Shown in pieces: positions 24,378-35,777 of a stretch of 64,000 nucleotides of DNA (position 1 is its first letter; each line of letters opens with the position of its first letter). A program made the position numbers and the translations under genes. The stretch is from Cyclospora cayetanensis (Eukaryota; Apicomplexa; Conoidasida; Eucoccidiorida; Eimeriidae): positions 1-64,000 of the forward strand of contig NW_020312130.1 in NCBI RefSeq assembly GCF_002999335.1, written 5' to 3'. Below the pieces are notes generated by a model. The model made no database searches and was not told the DNA's origin. It saw nothing but the letters and a program-made list of their open reading frames with translations.

Positions 24378-25813
24378 CGAGATTTTCCGTGAATAACTGA
24401 GCAGCGCAGCATGCAGGGGCTACAATCATCCGCGTGCCTTTGCGAGACAAGAGCAACAAAAAACTATATTATGGAACCGAACACACTTCCTGAATCAAAT
24501 AAAGTGGACATATAGGGGCCGCGAAAGAATGTTTCAATTTGACAAGAGTGTGGTAGCTGAAGCATCAGGCATAGAGACTAAGCCCAGCAGCCACGAGCTC
24601 AACCTACGTAGACGCCATGAGCTGACTAGCATAATATAATCTTAGTTCCCTTTATAGTTAACAAAAAAAGGGGGTGAATAATGCTGCCACATTTTTAGTT
24701 TCTGTGGAAAGATCCTAGATACTCGCCTTCCTACTTCCTGACCACGGTGTCCCTCCCTTCGCCCCTCCGGTAGTGTGAACAAAGATTGGCCGTCTTCCGA
24801 CTTTCAAACCCTTCAGCAGCCTCTCGATTCACTCTTCAGATTTATCACGGCGGCATTTCTCGGATTGTAGTTTTAAAAGTAGAGGACAGCTCAAACAAGC
24901 GGCTGACTAAGAGGAACGAGCAAATGGGAGTCCTTGTTTTGTGGGTCTAGAATGCTCTAGGGCACATGTGTTGCAGAAACCTGCTTCACATCCCAGTGCT
25001 AACTCGTCAGTATGCAGCTGTAGCTGCGTGGGCCAGGGCACTGTAGCTTGCGCAGCAACTTTTCATATGATGGATATGCAACGTCTGGCGAGTAAGTACA
25101 CCATGATGATCGCCCTAATATTTTTGCAGTCGGCGCTGCATGGGCGCATGGCCAGCATTTCTGTGTTAATGTAGTTTCCTACCCTTCTATGGGCATCAGT
25201 TTTTGGTTTCAAGTTCCGGCAAAAGCCAGACACCAAGGGTCTGTATCGGCAAGTTCTGCTGTTCCGAACTGCCGGGAGACGCACAATTCGTATATATTGC
25301 TATACTAAAAATAACCGGAAAGCCTCCACAAGGCCGTCTATAACCCTCACCCCTAGCCCTAAGGAAGCAGCCCTCAGTCCAGAAAGGGCAACCAGAGCCT
25401 CATAATTGCTACCACAGCTTCTTGCTGTAAGGCCCTCTTTCAAAGTATTGCTCATGTACCAATTTCATACACGAGCAAATACACGGACAGCAAGTAAGTA
25501 GTGCGAAGTGACTGGACACGAAACTTCCTTGACGGCATACGCACTATTTTGCCAGGGCTGGCTCCACATTCCTGTAGCTATGTGACCATGAAAACAGATG
25601 TGTAGACAGACAGCCGTGTAACTCTATAAGTAAAGAGAACGGGATACAACAGGGGAGGCGGAAAAGAAGGCAGGTGGAAAGAACAGGCTGCAATAGGCAA
25701 ACTTCTGCAAAAATGTCACTCGTATTCAGGATACAATCAAAACACTGCAAAGTGCTTGATCGGTGACAGACAAAAAGAACCGCCGCACCACAAAATAGCG
25801 AAAGCCTAAAGCC
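24378..25813. other. No convincing gene
   Basis: This lies between the start of the coiled-coil gene and the 3' end of the 932-residue Gln-rich gene. It contains degenerate telomere-like fragments (around 25335-25365) and only short frames. It should include the promoter of the coiled-coil gene. Confidence 0.5.
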
Positions 25814-28800
25814 CTAGCTTGACTCTTCATAGATTCGCAGGCGCAGCCTCGCCACCTCCTGCACTCCATCAGAAACCGCAACCTGCGACAATGCAAGAAG
25901 CGCAGCTTTATAAGGTAATGGCTTACAGAGGAAAGACGTTTGTGAGGCAATAGTCTTTCACTCCGGAACCATACGCCCGCGGAGAGACAAAGGGCAAGAG
26001 GAAAGATAGCTCAGGAGACAGAGATAGAGTAAACAGACACGCATTTAGCCGCAAATGGACTGAAGAGATACCTACAAAAAGTGAAATGCAGAGACAAAAG
26101 TTGAAAGGGTGGCCCCGAAAGAGTTCCAAGGCAGAGCGAGGTGACAGACATTTTTGCAAAGCACATAAGGCAGGCATCTCACTGTAAGCTTATCTGCAGC
26201 CGGGTATCGCAGCACAAGCCTCTCTTTCCAGTCTTCCGTCTCTGTAGTCTCTCCTCGCTTCCTGCTCGCGGATGCAACCTCTTCGCCCTCAGGCACACTG
26301 CGGAGTAATAGGCAGGCGGGGTCCCCCGGTAGCTCCAACCGCAGGCGCATAGACAGCACATCATTTTGCTGCTGCTGCCTCTGCTGTTCTTGCAGCGAAA
26401 GCTGCGGCACTTGTGTCAGCTGCTGATGCTGAAGTGGCTGACTCTGCGCACAAGTAGAAAACGCAGAAACGAAAGGAGCGTGCACGGTAGCGTGGGACAT
26501 GCACACAAAGTAACACGGAGATCATCGAGAACGAATCGAGTGGAGGACAGACCTGCCCTACAGCAGAGAAACGAAACGGAGATACGGGGATCTCTCTTGT
26601 CTCTTGGGGCTTACGGAACAGGAGACAGCCCTTTTTGGCTGTTCTCGCTGCGAATGATCCTGTTTTTGCTGCCCTGATCCCTGGCCTATTTGTACTTGCA
26701 GTTGCTGCTGCTTCTGAGAAGACTGCCGTTCTCGATTTATTTGTTTGGGTCGACTGAGGCGTTCCCAAAAGGGGATTGTTGGCTGTGGGGGCGCATGCTG
26801 CTTCGCCCTTCGCTCTGCGGACCAGCGTGTCTCTGCTGCTGCTGTTGCCACTGTTGCTGCTGGTGGCCGGTAAGAGCCGCTCCGCCGAACCACGGGATGC
26901 AAATTGTCGCTGGAGCTATGGCCCACTGGAGTGTCTCCTGAGCAGAAAGAAGGCACTCGTTCTGCCCTCTTTTGCTGTCGAAACGAGCAGGCGTCGCTAT
27001 GTGTGGCGTCCTGGTGCGATTGTGGCTGCCATTGCGGAGTTCGAAAAGTCTCCCCAAAGTAGTCTCTTAGCGGTGGCGGGGGTCCAGGAATGTGCCCCCC
27101 AGCCAAGGGAGAAAGAATACCCGCTGGGGGCCTCTCATCTAGAGGTCCTTGGCGAAGAAAGGGCTGCGAAGCACTGGGGTAACTGGGGGTCACCTCCGCG
27201 GTATGAGCTGTATCGTACACCGAGTCCCTCTGCAAATCTGTAAGAAACCTCGTTTGATGCTGCTGCTGCCGCTGCCGCTGCTGGCGGCGGCGATTGTGGT
27301 GCCACCTCTGCTGCTGCTGTTCCTGCTGTTCCTGCTGCTGTTCCTGCTGCTGTTGCTGCTGTTGCTGCTGTTGCTGCGAATCTGAATTTGAGGGTGGCGG
27401 AGGCCCACTTTCCTGCAGAGGGTGCTGCTGGTCTGGAAGCAAGGCCTCCTTAGCCATCAAAAATTGCAGCCGCTGAAGCAGCGCAGTGGTGGAGTAGCGG
27501 TCCTGCAGCACCTGTGTCTTCGCCTCCCGCTGCTGGCTTGGCTGCGATTCTGGCTGTTGGAGTTGTGAAGTCTCGAGAGCTGCTCGTAGGGCAGCAATGC
27601 GTTCCTTCAATTCAGATAGAGAGGGGCACGACTGCAGCCGCTCCTGTAGCTGCTGCGAGGGCTGGGGAGGCAGCGAAAGCACCGATTCTGCTGCCTCCTT
27701 CAGCTGCTCGGCTGCGGTGTAATCGGCGGGCTCTACGGCGAGAGCCGGTGTTGCCGGCAACCCTGCAGAGACTGCAGGGCGAGCATTGCCTCTGCCCCCT
27801 TCCCTCTGGTTCTGGAGAAATTGCCCCCCCTCCAGCAGCTGCTCCTGGTCTTGCTGCTGCTGCTGTCGTTGCGGCTGCTGATAGTAGCAGCTGTCGTGTG
27901 GCCCCAGGTCTGGACTTGCCGATAAAGCGGCTGTACTTTGGGAGCTGCCCAGCAGCAAGGATTGCTGCGGCTGCCGCTCATTCTGCTTGCCCTGTGGCAT
28001 TACCATGGAAGGAATCTCTTTTTGCTGCTGGTGCTGCCGTTGTTGCTGCTTCGCTGCAGCGCTGATGGTGGCAGCCAAAGACTCCAACTGTGGAGCAGTG
28101 TCGTCTTCAGAAGTCAGGTCTTTAAGGGTAAGGGGGCGATCTTCAGTTCGCGAACGGACGAACAGCTCATCAGCAGCTGCTGGCAGCTGCACAGGCAACA
28201 CTCTGGCCTCTCTATGGTTGTTCTGCTCCGAGAACGGCACCCTTTCCACAGATGCAATTGCCGTTGCTCCTCCGACTGTAGACTCTGCTGCGGCAGTCTC
28301 AAGCGGTGAATCTGGTATTGCCGAGCTTGCTCGAGCATCAGGAGGAGGAGAAGCAGCAGCAGCACCTCGGCGTTGTTGCCTATCAGCGGCGCTAACAAGA
28401 AGCCTGTTGGCCTCCTCCTTGAAGTCCCCTGGCAGCAGCAGCAGCAGATGCCGAAGCAGCATGCGCGCTTGCGTCAGCTGGCTCCCAAAGGCAGCACGCT
28501 GCTGCCGCATCGCCAGGAGCAAGCCATGGAGCAAGCCTAGGAGATCCTGAGCTGCCGAGGACGACATCTCGGGTTGCTGCTGGAGGAGATTGTGTGGTAG
28601 CTGCTGTGGTAGAGCTGCTGTTGGAGGTAAATCCATCTGCGCAGGACACCCAGGCGGTCTTCTTGAAGCCACAGCGGCTGTGGCTGCGGATACTGCCGCT
28701 ACAGCCCCTTCAACTACCTCCCCTGAGGGGGAGTGTGCAGCACAGGGGGGCAGTGATCGGACAGCAGCAAGGAGCCAGTCGGGAGATGTCGAAGCTTCCT

Positions 28801-29083
28801 TGCTCTGCAGCAGCTCTGACAGTATCTGAGCACACCAGCATTCTTGTTGCCGGGGTGGCTGTTGCTCTACTGCGGGCAAGAGGGGTATACTCTGCTCTTG
28901 AGATTCCTCTTGCTGCACTCCTTCCTGCGCTTCCTCCTCCTGCTGCTGCGCTTCCTGCTGCTGCTGCTGCGCTTCCTGCTGCGATTCTTGCCGCTCGTGT
29001 TCTAGCGGCTGATCGTGCAGTATCTCCTGGTGCTGCTCGGACGCGTCTGGCATCTCCGGGAGGTTCTCAATCCGCTGCTCCAT
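25814..29083 (-). CDS. Large Gln-rich protein of unknown function with short conserved-looking C-terminal domain
   Basis: Three exons, 26615-29083, 26183-26443, 25814-25882, all phase 0, give 932 residues. The ATG at 29083 opens MEQRIENLPEMPDASEQHQE, followed by a Gln/Glu tract. Poly-Gln tracts recur (for example near 27330-27375), separated by Ala-, Pro- and Ser-rich linkers. Non-repetitive helical segments include AQDLLGLLHGLLLAMRQQ, LSELKERIAALRAALETSQL and STTALLQRLQFLMAKEALL. The two small 3' exons encode an ordered-looking tail (LSMRLRLELPGDPACLLLRS, then DWKERLVLRYPAADKLT, then VAVSDGVQEVARLRLRIYEE) with alternating hydrophobic residues that suggests beta strands. No family was recognised. 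The exon structure is supported by clean donors and acceptors; the function is unknown. Confidence 0.72.
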
Positions 29084-29741
29084 GGCTTAACCAGCAGAGC
29101 CGAGCTGCTCCTATCTGTTGATGCTACACGCGGCCATAGGAAGAAGGTGAGGGCCAGACAAACAGATGCAAAAGCATTGCCTGTTGTTGCTGCTGCTGCT
29201 ACGGTTGCTGATGCTCGTGAGGCCGGCTCGGCGGTGTGCGCGTTGCGGTGTGGGTGTCTTCTGCGTAGGAGTTGCTGTTAGCGCTGCAGAGAGCAGTTGC
29301 AGCGGCACTAAATTCAATTATTCCAGATAAATCTTAGAAGCTAACAGAAGGAAGACTGAGATGCGACTTCACAGCAGAAGACAAACCGCTAGCTTGCAGG
29401 GGCCTCTCCTGTCCTGTCCCTCCCACTGCTGCAGCTTTTGCTGCTCGAGCCGTCGCCGCTACTCGGTTGACTGCAGTCTTGAGGGTATGAAGAGAATGTA
29501 ACGCCACAAAAAGTAGTGAAAGGATTCCACCCAAAGCCGCTGCCGTCGCTTCTGTTCCTGGTGCCGGTGTGGAGGATGCTGCTCGGGCAGGGGCCCTCGG
29601 ACGCGTGCGACAGCATGGGAAGGCAGGAGGGAGTTAGAGGAATGCTGCTGCTGTTGCCCCCTGTTCGCGCGTATTTTCCGTCCTAGAAAATAGCTATTGA
29701 AAGGATGATAGATCCAGGAGGGAGTAAAACGCGTGTTAACA
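29084..29741. other. Intergenic, with an unresolved minus-strand hydrophobic frame
   Basis: On the minus strand, 29334-29560 is open and encodes ATAAALGGILSLLFVALHSL followed by an Ala-rich and Ser-rich tail. It could be a second exon of the small membrane protein to the right, but I found no splice pair that keeps phase. The region also contains the probable promoter of the 932-residue gene. Confidence 0.35.
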
Positions 29742-29939
29742 CTACTCCTCAGGGGTCAACGAGCAGCAGCTCCAGCCCCAAGATTTTTTGAGGCCAATCG
29801 GCACCGATAGCAGTAGTCCAAGCAACATCAGCGGGAACCCCGACATAAACAACATGAGGAAGCACCAGATCAAAACTCTATTTTGCGCAATCTCTCTTTT
29901 GCGGTGGTGGTTTCTATGAGTGTTTGTGCGCCTCACCAT
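29742..29939 (-). CDS. Possible small one-TM membrane protein or first exon
   Basis: An ATG at 29939 gives 65 residues: a basic start (MVRRTNTHRNHHRKREIAQ), then a strong hydrophobic segment (VLIWCFLMLFMSGFPLMLL), then PIGLKKSW and a short Cys-rich end. With the hydrophobic frame at about 29.3-29.6 kb it could make a small two-TM protein; the FLM-x4-FPL pattern is loosely like the V-ATPase assembly factor Vma21, but this is speculative. It is divergent from the MRS2 gene. Confidence 0.35.
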   Translation of the reverse strand: MVRRTNTHRNHHRKREIAQNRVLIWCFLMLFMSGFPLMLLGLLLSVPIGLKKSWGWSCCSLTPEE

Positions 29940-30580
29940 CCGGAGAAGCAACAGGTGCTGCTTATTATTCCTGCCGATCCTGCTTGACGCGCTGCCCAAC
30001 TCCCCTTAGCTTCTTCCTTAGTCGAAGAAGATCCTGCTTGCGGAGTGCCTATGCCCCCTGCAATAGCAAGTGCAGGATCTCAGATGTAGGCTGTCTCCTG
30101 GGCTTCCCTCCGCCACGGCTGGCTGCACTGCCACTGCTGCCAGCCCTACTTTTGCAAGAACGGCAGCTGCAGCGTAGTTCCACGTACAGAAGTGGGGAAG
30201 GATGCTTGTTCCTCCGGCTGGTTTACTGTCCCACGTCTTCCCGTTTCCTTTAGATGCCCATTTGGAAGCCGCAAAGCGTATCCGTATAGGCACAGCAGCA
30301 GCTGCATGCAGGGCCCCCCCGAGGCTCTTGCTGCTGCAATGGACCGCTGGCCGGAGGTGGGAAACATTGGCAGCAGCAAGGCTCGACGCATAAATAGAGT
30401 AGAGACTTCTGGGGCCCCAGCTTCTTCAGGAGGTGGGCTGCATGCTGCGAGCCACCTAAGGAGCATTTATCACCGGCGCAGCTGCAGCTGCTGTTGCTCA
30501 CAGATCTGCAACAGCCCCCTCAGTCCTGCTGCTGCTGCATCAGCCATATTGGGGCTTGAAAACGCGCATGGAAAAAGAGA
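29940..30580. other. Divergent intergenic region upstream of MRS2
   Basis: Contains CTG clusters and an open plus-strand frame (30192-30656) with no recognisable domain. An in-frame stop lies just before the chosen MRS2 start. Probably promoter and 5' UTR. Confidence 0.35.
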
Positions 30581-32182
30581 ATGCCGGCACAAGGCAGTGA
30601 TAGGCGCCCGGTTCAGTAAGCCCTGCATGTGTGCTGCTGGTCTTTGTGTGTGGTAGTAGAGTTCCTTCTCCGGGGTGATGGCAATGCTGATAGTGACGCT
30701 ACTACTGGTATCCTACTACTGCTACGACTACGACTACTGCTGCCGCTTCTGCTTCTGCTACTGCCCGGAAGCAGTCTAGGGCTGAGCTTTCCATTAGAGT
30801 TGGTCGTCTTGCATCTGTTGCGCTTCTTCTCTGTGTGTCTCCGCTGCAGGGGCCCCCCGAGCAGCGACTCGTACGGAGATTCTCTAGGGGGTGGGGGGCC
30901 CACCCAGGGGCCAGCCTCAGCAGGTGCGTGGCACTTGGCATCCGCGTTTAATCGGGGAGCTCAAGGAGTGCCTTCTCACAACGAGCAGTGGGCCCTTCCG
31001 GGGGCCTCTCCATGGGGCCCTGCTGGAGATCCGGGTACTCTGCGATGGAGGGGGGGGGGAGGCAACCAGAGGCCCCCGGGGCCCCTCGGGGGTGGCCACA
31101 TTGGCATTGAACGGGACGGTGGATATTACGCAGAGACTGTCAATCACATGATTGAGGAGTGTACAGATGCAGCGGAAGGCGGTCTGCCAAGAGGCGGGAA
31201 AGGGCCTGAGTCAGACCCTTTAGGCCTGCTGCAAGAGGACAAGGAAATGCTCTTGAAGCGAGGAATAGCGGGAGGCTCAGGAACCCCTGGAGTCGCAGGC
31301 GAGGGTGTAAGCAACCTAGAAGTGTACCGTGTCTCGGCTGGCCATGAGCAAGCAGCGCCGGGTGCTGCTGCAGCGCAGACGGCCGACGCATCAGAGAGGC
31401 TTCAGTATGCGATCGTTCTGCAACAGCAACAGCAGCAGCAGCAGCAACAAACACAACAACAGCAGCCGCAGCAGCAAGGAGCCGGCCGCCTCTCGTTCGT
31501 GCGCTTGGATTCGCTGTGTTCCTCCGAAGGAATTTCGCAACCTTCCCTCGACGGCGGGCGCCATGGGGGGGCTGGAGGAGCACCTCAGGAAGGGGGCCCA
31601 TCTGGGGCAGCTCCTCGCTCGAGCTCTAGCGCAGCGAGCGCAAATGTGGCATTTGGACATCGACCGAGTCGCTACATTTCCACAGCGGGGGCCCCTCCGG
31701 GGGGCGGGGCCCCGGGGGGCCCCCACCCCCCGGAGGACGAATGTGACAGTTGGGCCCTCGGAGAGAAGGGCCCCTTCGGGCAGAGAGCTCGACTCAGGCG
31801 CCACGTAGTGATCCGCATTCACAAAGGCATCCATCAGATACTCGAGCTGCAGGTAGGCAGGGGCAGCACTGGCCACAGCCGCCGCTCTCTACATGTGTTC
31901 TAACGCGTCGGTTTTTCGCTGCCTTCCTGCCTCCTCATGTATTGGCATAGGCCACTTGCAGGGGCGCCGCTTAGTCGGTTGCCTGGTCTGTTCGGCGCGC
32001 ATAAATGCACACGTGCCTTCCTTACCCTTGCCTTCTTTTTCTGGAGTGCTTCTGAGATGCTTCTCTCCCTTTCTGGCGTCGCTTTCTCTCTCTCTCTTGC
32101 TCTATCTCTCTGTCTGTCTGTCTGTCTGTCTCTGTCTCTCTCTCTCTGTTGCTCTGTCTCTCTCTCTCTCTCTGTCTGTCTG

Positions 32183-32245
<63 letters not shown>

Positions 32246-35200
32246 CTCCTTCTGCTTCCCCTCTTATCAATCTCTTTGGTGTGATCCTTCGCTTTCACAG
32301 CCATCTGTGTCTCCGTCTGCGCATCCATTTGTGGGTTTTACCAACTGTCTCTCGACTTCCAGTGAATGTTCCACAGATCTCCACTTAGGAGCCCGCGATC
32401 AGCCGCTGCTGTACTTCGTTTTTTCCCTTTGGCCTGTCTTTCGATGTGCGCCGCTTTTTCTTCGTAAACTTTTTTGTGGCTTCTTTCGTGTACCTGCCGA
32501 TTGTTGCCTGACTGCTCTTTCAGATCTTTTTCCCCGCTGCCGCCCTATTGTTGCGGCCATGCACTCATTGTGTGCATGCACTTGAGTCCCTAGGGATCTC
32601 GGCTGTCTATTGTCTGCTCTTTCCATCGCCCTGCTGCGCTTTGCTGCTGCCTCAGGTGGCCGAAGTGCTACGCCTACTGCAGGCAGAGTGCATCGACGCA
32701 ACGCGTTCGCGCTCGTGCATCTTAACTTATCGGGATTGCCGCCAAGCCTTTACCGATGTCCACCCTATTCCTTCAATCGAAATCAGAAGGCACGTCATTC
32801 TTGTGTGCCTGCCCCCCATCACATGCTTTGTCTTGAAGGACACCGTCTACCTCCTCGTGACAGAGGACCTTAGGGCTGATGAGCTCATATACCAGCTTTG
32901 CAGGCTGAGCCGTTACTACGCCTTGCAGCAGCACCAAGCTGCTGCTGCTGCTGCAGCAAAAGCACATGCCACAGAGGCTGCAACTCCCACGGACTTCTTC
33001 GAGCATCTACCCCTTAAACAACAACCGCTCCAGATACAGCACCAACCACAGCACCAGCAACCTCCACCGCAGATACAACAGCACCAACAACAGCACATGG
33101 ACTCGTGGAATAGCATCGCTCAATACGCTGTCTCTGCCGCCGTTACTGGCTTCGAAGGAGCAGCACCTCGTCTTCAAGCCAACACAAACAGTGTGCCTGA
33201 AGAGTCGAAAAATCCACAGCCCGTGCAGGCGCAGGCAACGCAAACTCCTGAAGGTGCCTTTGAAGGGATATCATCAGCGCACCCTCAACAGCCCCCTAAA
33301 GTGCCTCCACCGCCTTTAAGAGGGCCCCCAGGAGGCACATCCGGTGGTCATCGACAAAGTGGAGGGGACACCTCGGGCGATGGTAGGGGCCCCCTGCCTG
33401 GGGGAGACTGGGAGGGCAAGGGCGAAGGTGCACAGCCTTTAATTGCGCGGTCGTGTTGCTCTGTGGGCAGCAACAGCGGCCAGAGTCACAAGTTGCCTTT
33501 CGAGTTCGCTGCTCTTGAATGCATCTTCTTCGCTGCTTTCCAGCAGCTAAATGCCGGTCAGCATCGCACATCCGTGTCGTCGTTTTTTTTCGCTCTCTCT
33601 CTCCTTCCTGTTTCCTCGCCCTGCGTGCTTCACCTTTTTGCTTATTCCAAGTTTTTCTCGCCTTGCTTCCCCCTACATTTGGCAGTATTGCCGCCTGGCC
33701 TCATTAGTCTCGTCGCCTTTGTGGCACACATATGTTTGTTCCGTAGCATCATCTACTTTTCTCCGATTGATTGCCTGTACGCCTGCCTGCCGCCACCTAC
33801 CTGCCAGGCAGCGCTGCCCTTTTTCCGCGGAGGACAAACTGCATGTGGAGAGTTTTTGCTCGCCTTTTGGTGTGTGTTGTATCTGGGGACAAACTGCAGA
33901 TATTCTTTATCTCGAGAGCAAGTTCAGCGAGGCGCAGCATAGGACGCGGACCAAGGGGGAACTTCTGTCTCTTTTAATGGAGGATCTGCACGCTCTCAAG
34001 GAGCCTATCTCTCTCTATCAGGTATTTATCACGGATCATGCACATACTTTTGGAAGCCCTTTCTTCACGGATGAGAGCGAACGAATGCTTTTAGAAGGAG
34101 GCCTCTTGAGGGCGCCAAAGGCAGCCCATGAGACGATGTTCGCGACTTATTTGACAGACACTTCGGAGACAGAAGTAAAGGGAAGGGCGAGCCTGCAGCA
34201 CAGTGATAGCTTTGAGCTGCACATGTACTCATAGAGAAAGAGAGGCTGCAAGGTGCTGGAAAAGACAGTGATGCAGGGCAGGCACAAGGCCGAGGCCGTG
34301 GGCTCTGTGGCTTCAGGTGCTGTTGGTGGTGCATCGCGATTTCGCATTGTTGAGCGCTTAGGATTTGCGGAGGTAGAGAGTTGTCTTGCAGTTTCTTTGT
34401 GATGTGTATTTCTTGAGGACCGGGTGGATGCCTTCGACAAAGCCTTTGACGAACTTATAAGCAACAACACATACCTGCAGAGAATGGAACTCTCCAAATA
34501 TGCTCGGCACCCCCATCTCTACGAAGAGCCCACTGAAAAGGCAAGACTATCGCAAACGCTAAACAGTTGGACGTGTACATCTTGGGATGCTTTTGCTGCC
34601 ACACTCCTTCAGTCACCGTGTGAAAGGATGACTTTGATATACGGCCCCCATACGGCCTCCAGTCCAACGCGTGGCTCCGAGCTTTCTAGCCTTGAGAGAC
34701 TTTTAGCTGCTTTTTGTGTGCTTTCATGCACATGTGGTGGTGTACATATGTGTGGGCTTGAAGTATTAGCCATCGCGTTCGCATAAACACACATTATACA
34801 AGCCCTCAGTCCAGCACATCGACCTGCCATTTCGGCCAGTCCCGCATTTGCAGGACGCCCGCCTCTCGTAGTATGCGCATGCACGGATGATGGTATTGGG
34901 GGGGTCTCCTTCTGCTGCGGTTTTTAGGAATCCGTTAATCCGGATCTCGAGATTCTTCTGGAGTATTTCGACCAGGAAATTGACCAGGTGTGACTTCGGA
35001 GTACTTGGCTGTCAGGGGGCTTCAAAGCTAACTGAGCGAACTATCATACCTTATGTGGCAAGGATATCCGATATGGCAACTGGTCCTTACGAATCGTGAT
35101 TCGGCGACACTGGTTCAGGGTTTGAGACATGCATTTTTGCAGATCGAGCCCATGAGGACCAAATGAAGACCTGAAATGGAGGGGGGGACGATGCGGGTTA

Positions 35201-35777
35201 AATTGTTGTCGACATTTCAGGATTTGTGGGTTAGGCTGTGGAGCTTGTGGTTTGTGATCCGCAGTTCAAAATCCGCGTGCGTCATCTGAAGGGGTCCATA
35301 GAGGACAGCGAGCGACTTCTGACGCTGCGGCTGGCGGTTATGCGCAACTCTCTGATAAAATCTGAGCTGGCAGCTACTCTGCTTGCTGCCGGCCTCGCTG
35401 TTGGCACCTCCATCTCAGGTGCGTAACCTGCAGTTGCAAGCTTTATACCCAGATTTGTAGCTTGCGAACACAAACACGTATATACGCACATGCGAACTCC
35501 TTACGGGAAGTCACTCGATAGCACTCTAGGTGGTCAACGCATTCTGGATTCGGTGCGCACCCATGATGCTCTTTTGATTCTAGGGCTAGTGACTTAGGGT
35601 TTTTCATTCAAGGCCAAGGATTTGCGCTCAGGTATCTTTGGGATGAACTTGCAGAATGGAAATGAAGAGGGGGCGCAGAGCCACAACATTTTTGTACTTG
35701 TATCCTCTGTAATTGCCTTTTCTGCCGTCCTTTCGCTCCTTGCCGTCCTCTACCTCGTGAAAACAATCAGACTTTAA
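30581..35777 (+). CDS. MRS2/CorA-type magnesium transporter with Gln-rich insertions
   Basis: Eight exons fit in phase: 30581-30615, 30850-31852, 32656-33556, 33900-34021, 34418-34540, 34928-34987, 35265-35418, 35632-35777 (847 residues). The C-terminal core is diagnostic. It has HVILVCLPPITCFVLKDTVY (conserved beta region), LPFEFAALECIFFAAF (the MRS2 PFEFRALE motif), NPDLEILLEYFDQEIDQ, the stalk helix SIEDSERLLTLRLAVMRNSL, TM1 (AATLLAAGLAVGTSISGIFG) with the pore signature GMN (803-805), and TM2 (FVLVSSVIAFSAVLSLLAVL) followed by a short basic end. Family members conduct Mg2+ across mitochondrial or plastid membranes as pentamers; the compartment is not decided here. Unusual features are ~340 residues of Gly/Pro/Gln-rich N terminus and a ~170-residue Gln/Pro/Gly insert between the beta region and PFEFAALE. 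The 34541-34927 intron has a GC donor. The first two exons are the least certain. Confidence 0.9.
32083..32242. repeat. CT/TCTG microsatellite in an MRS2 intron
   Basis: About 160 bp of almost pure (CT)n with (TCTG)n interruptions in the intron 31853-32655, followed by more pyrimidine-rich sequence up to the acceptor at 32656. It may serve as an extended polypyrimidine tract. Confidence 0.95.

Noticed and set aside
31893..32585. 230-codon plus-strand ORF rich in Ser/Leu over the CT microsatellite
   Set aside because: Lies inside an MRS2 intron whose borders rejoin conserved sequence in phase; openness is due to the repeat.
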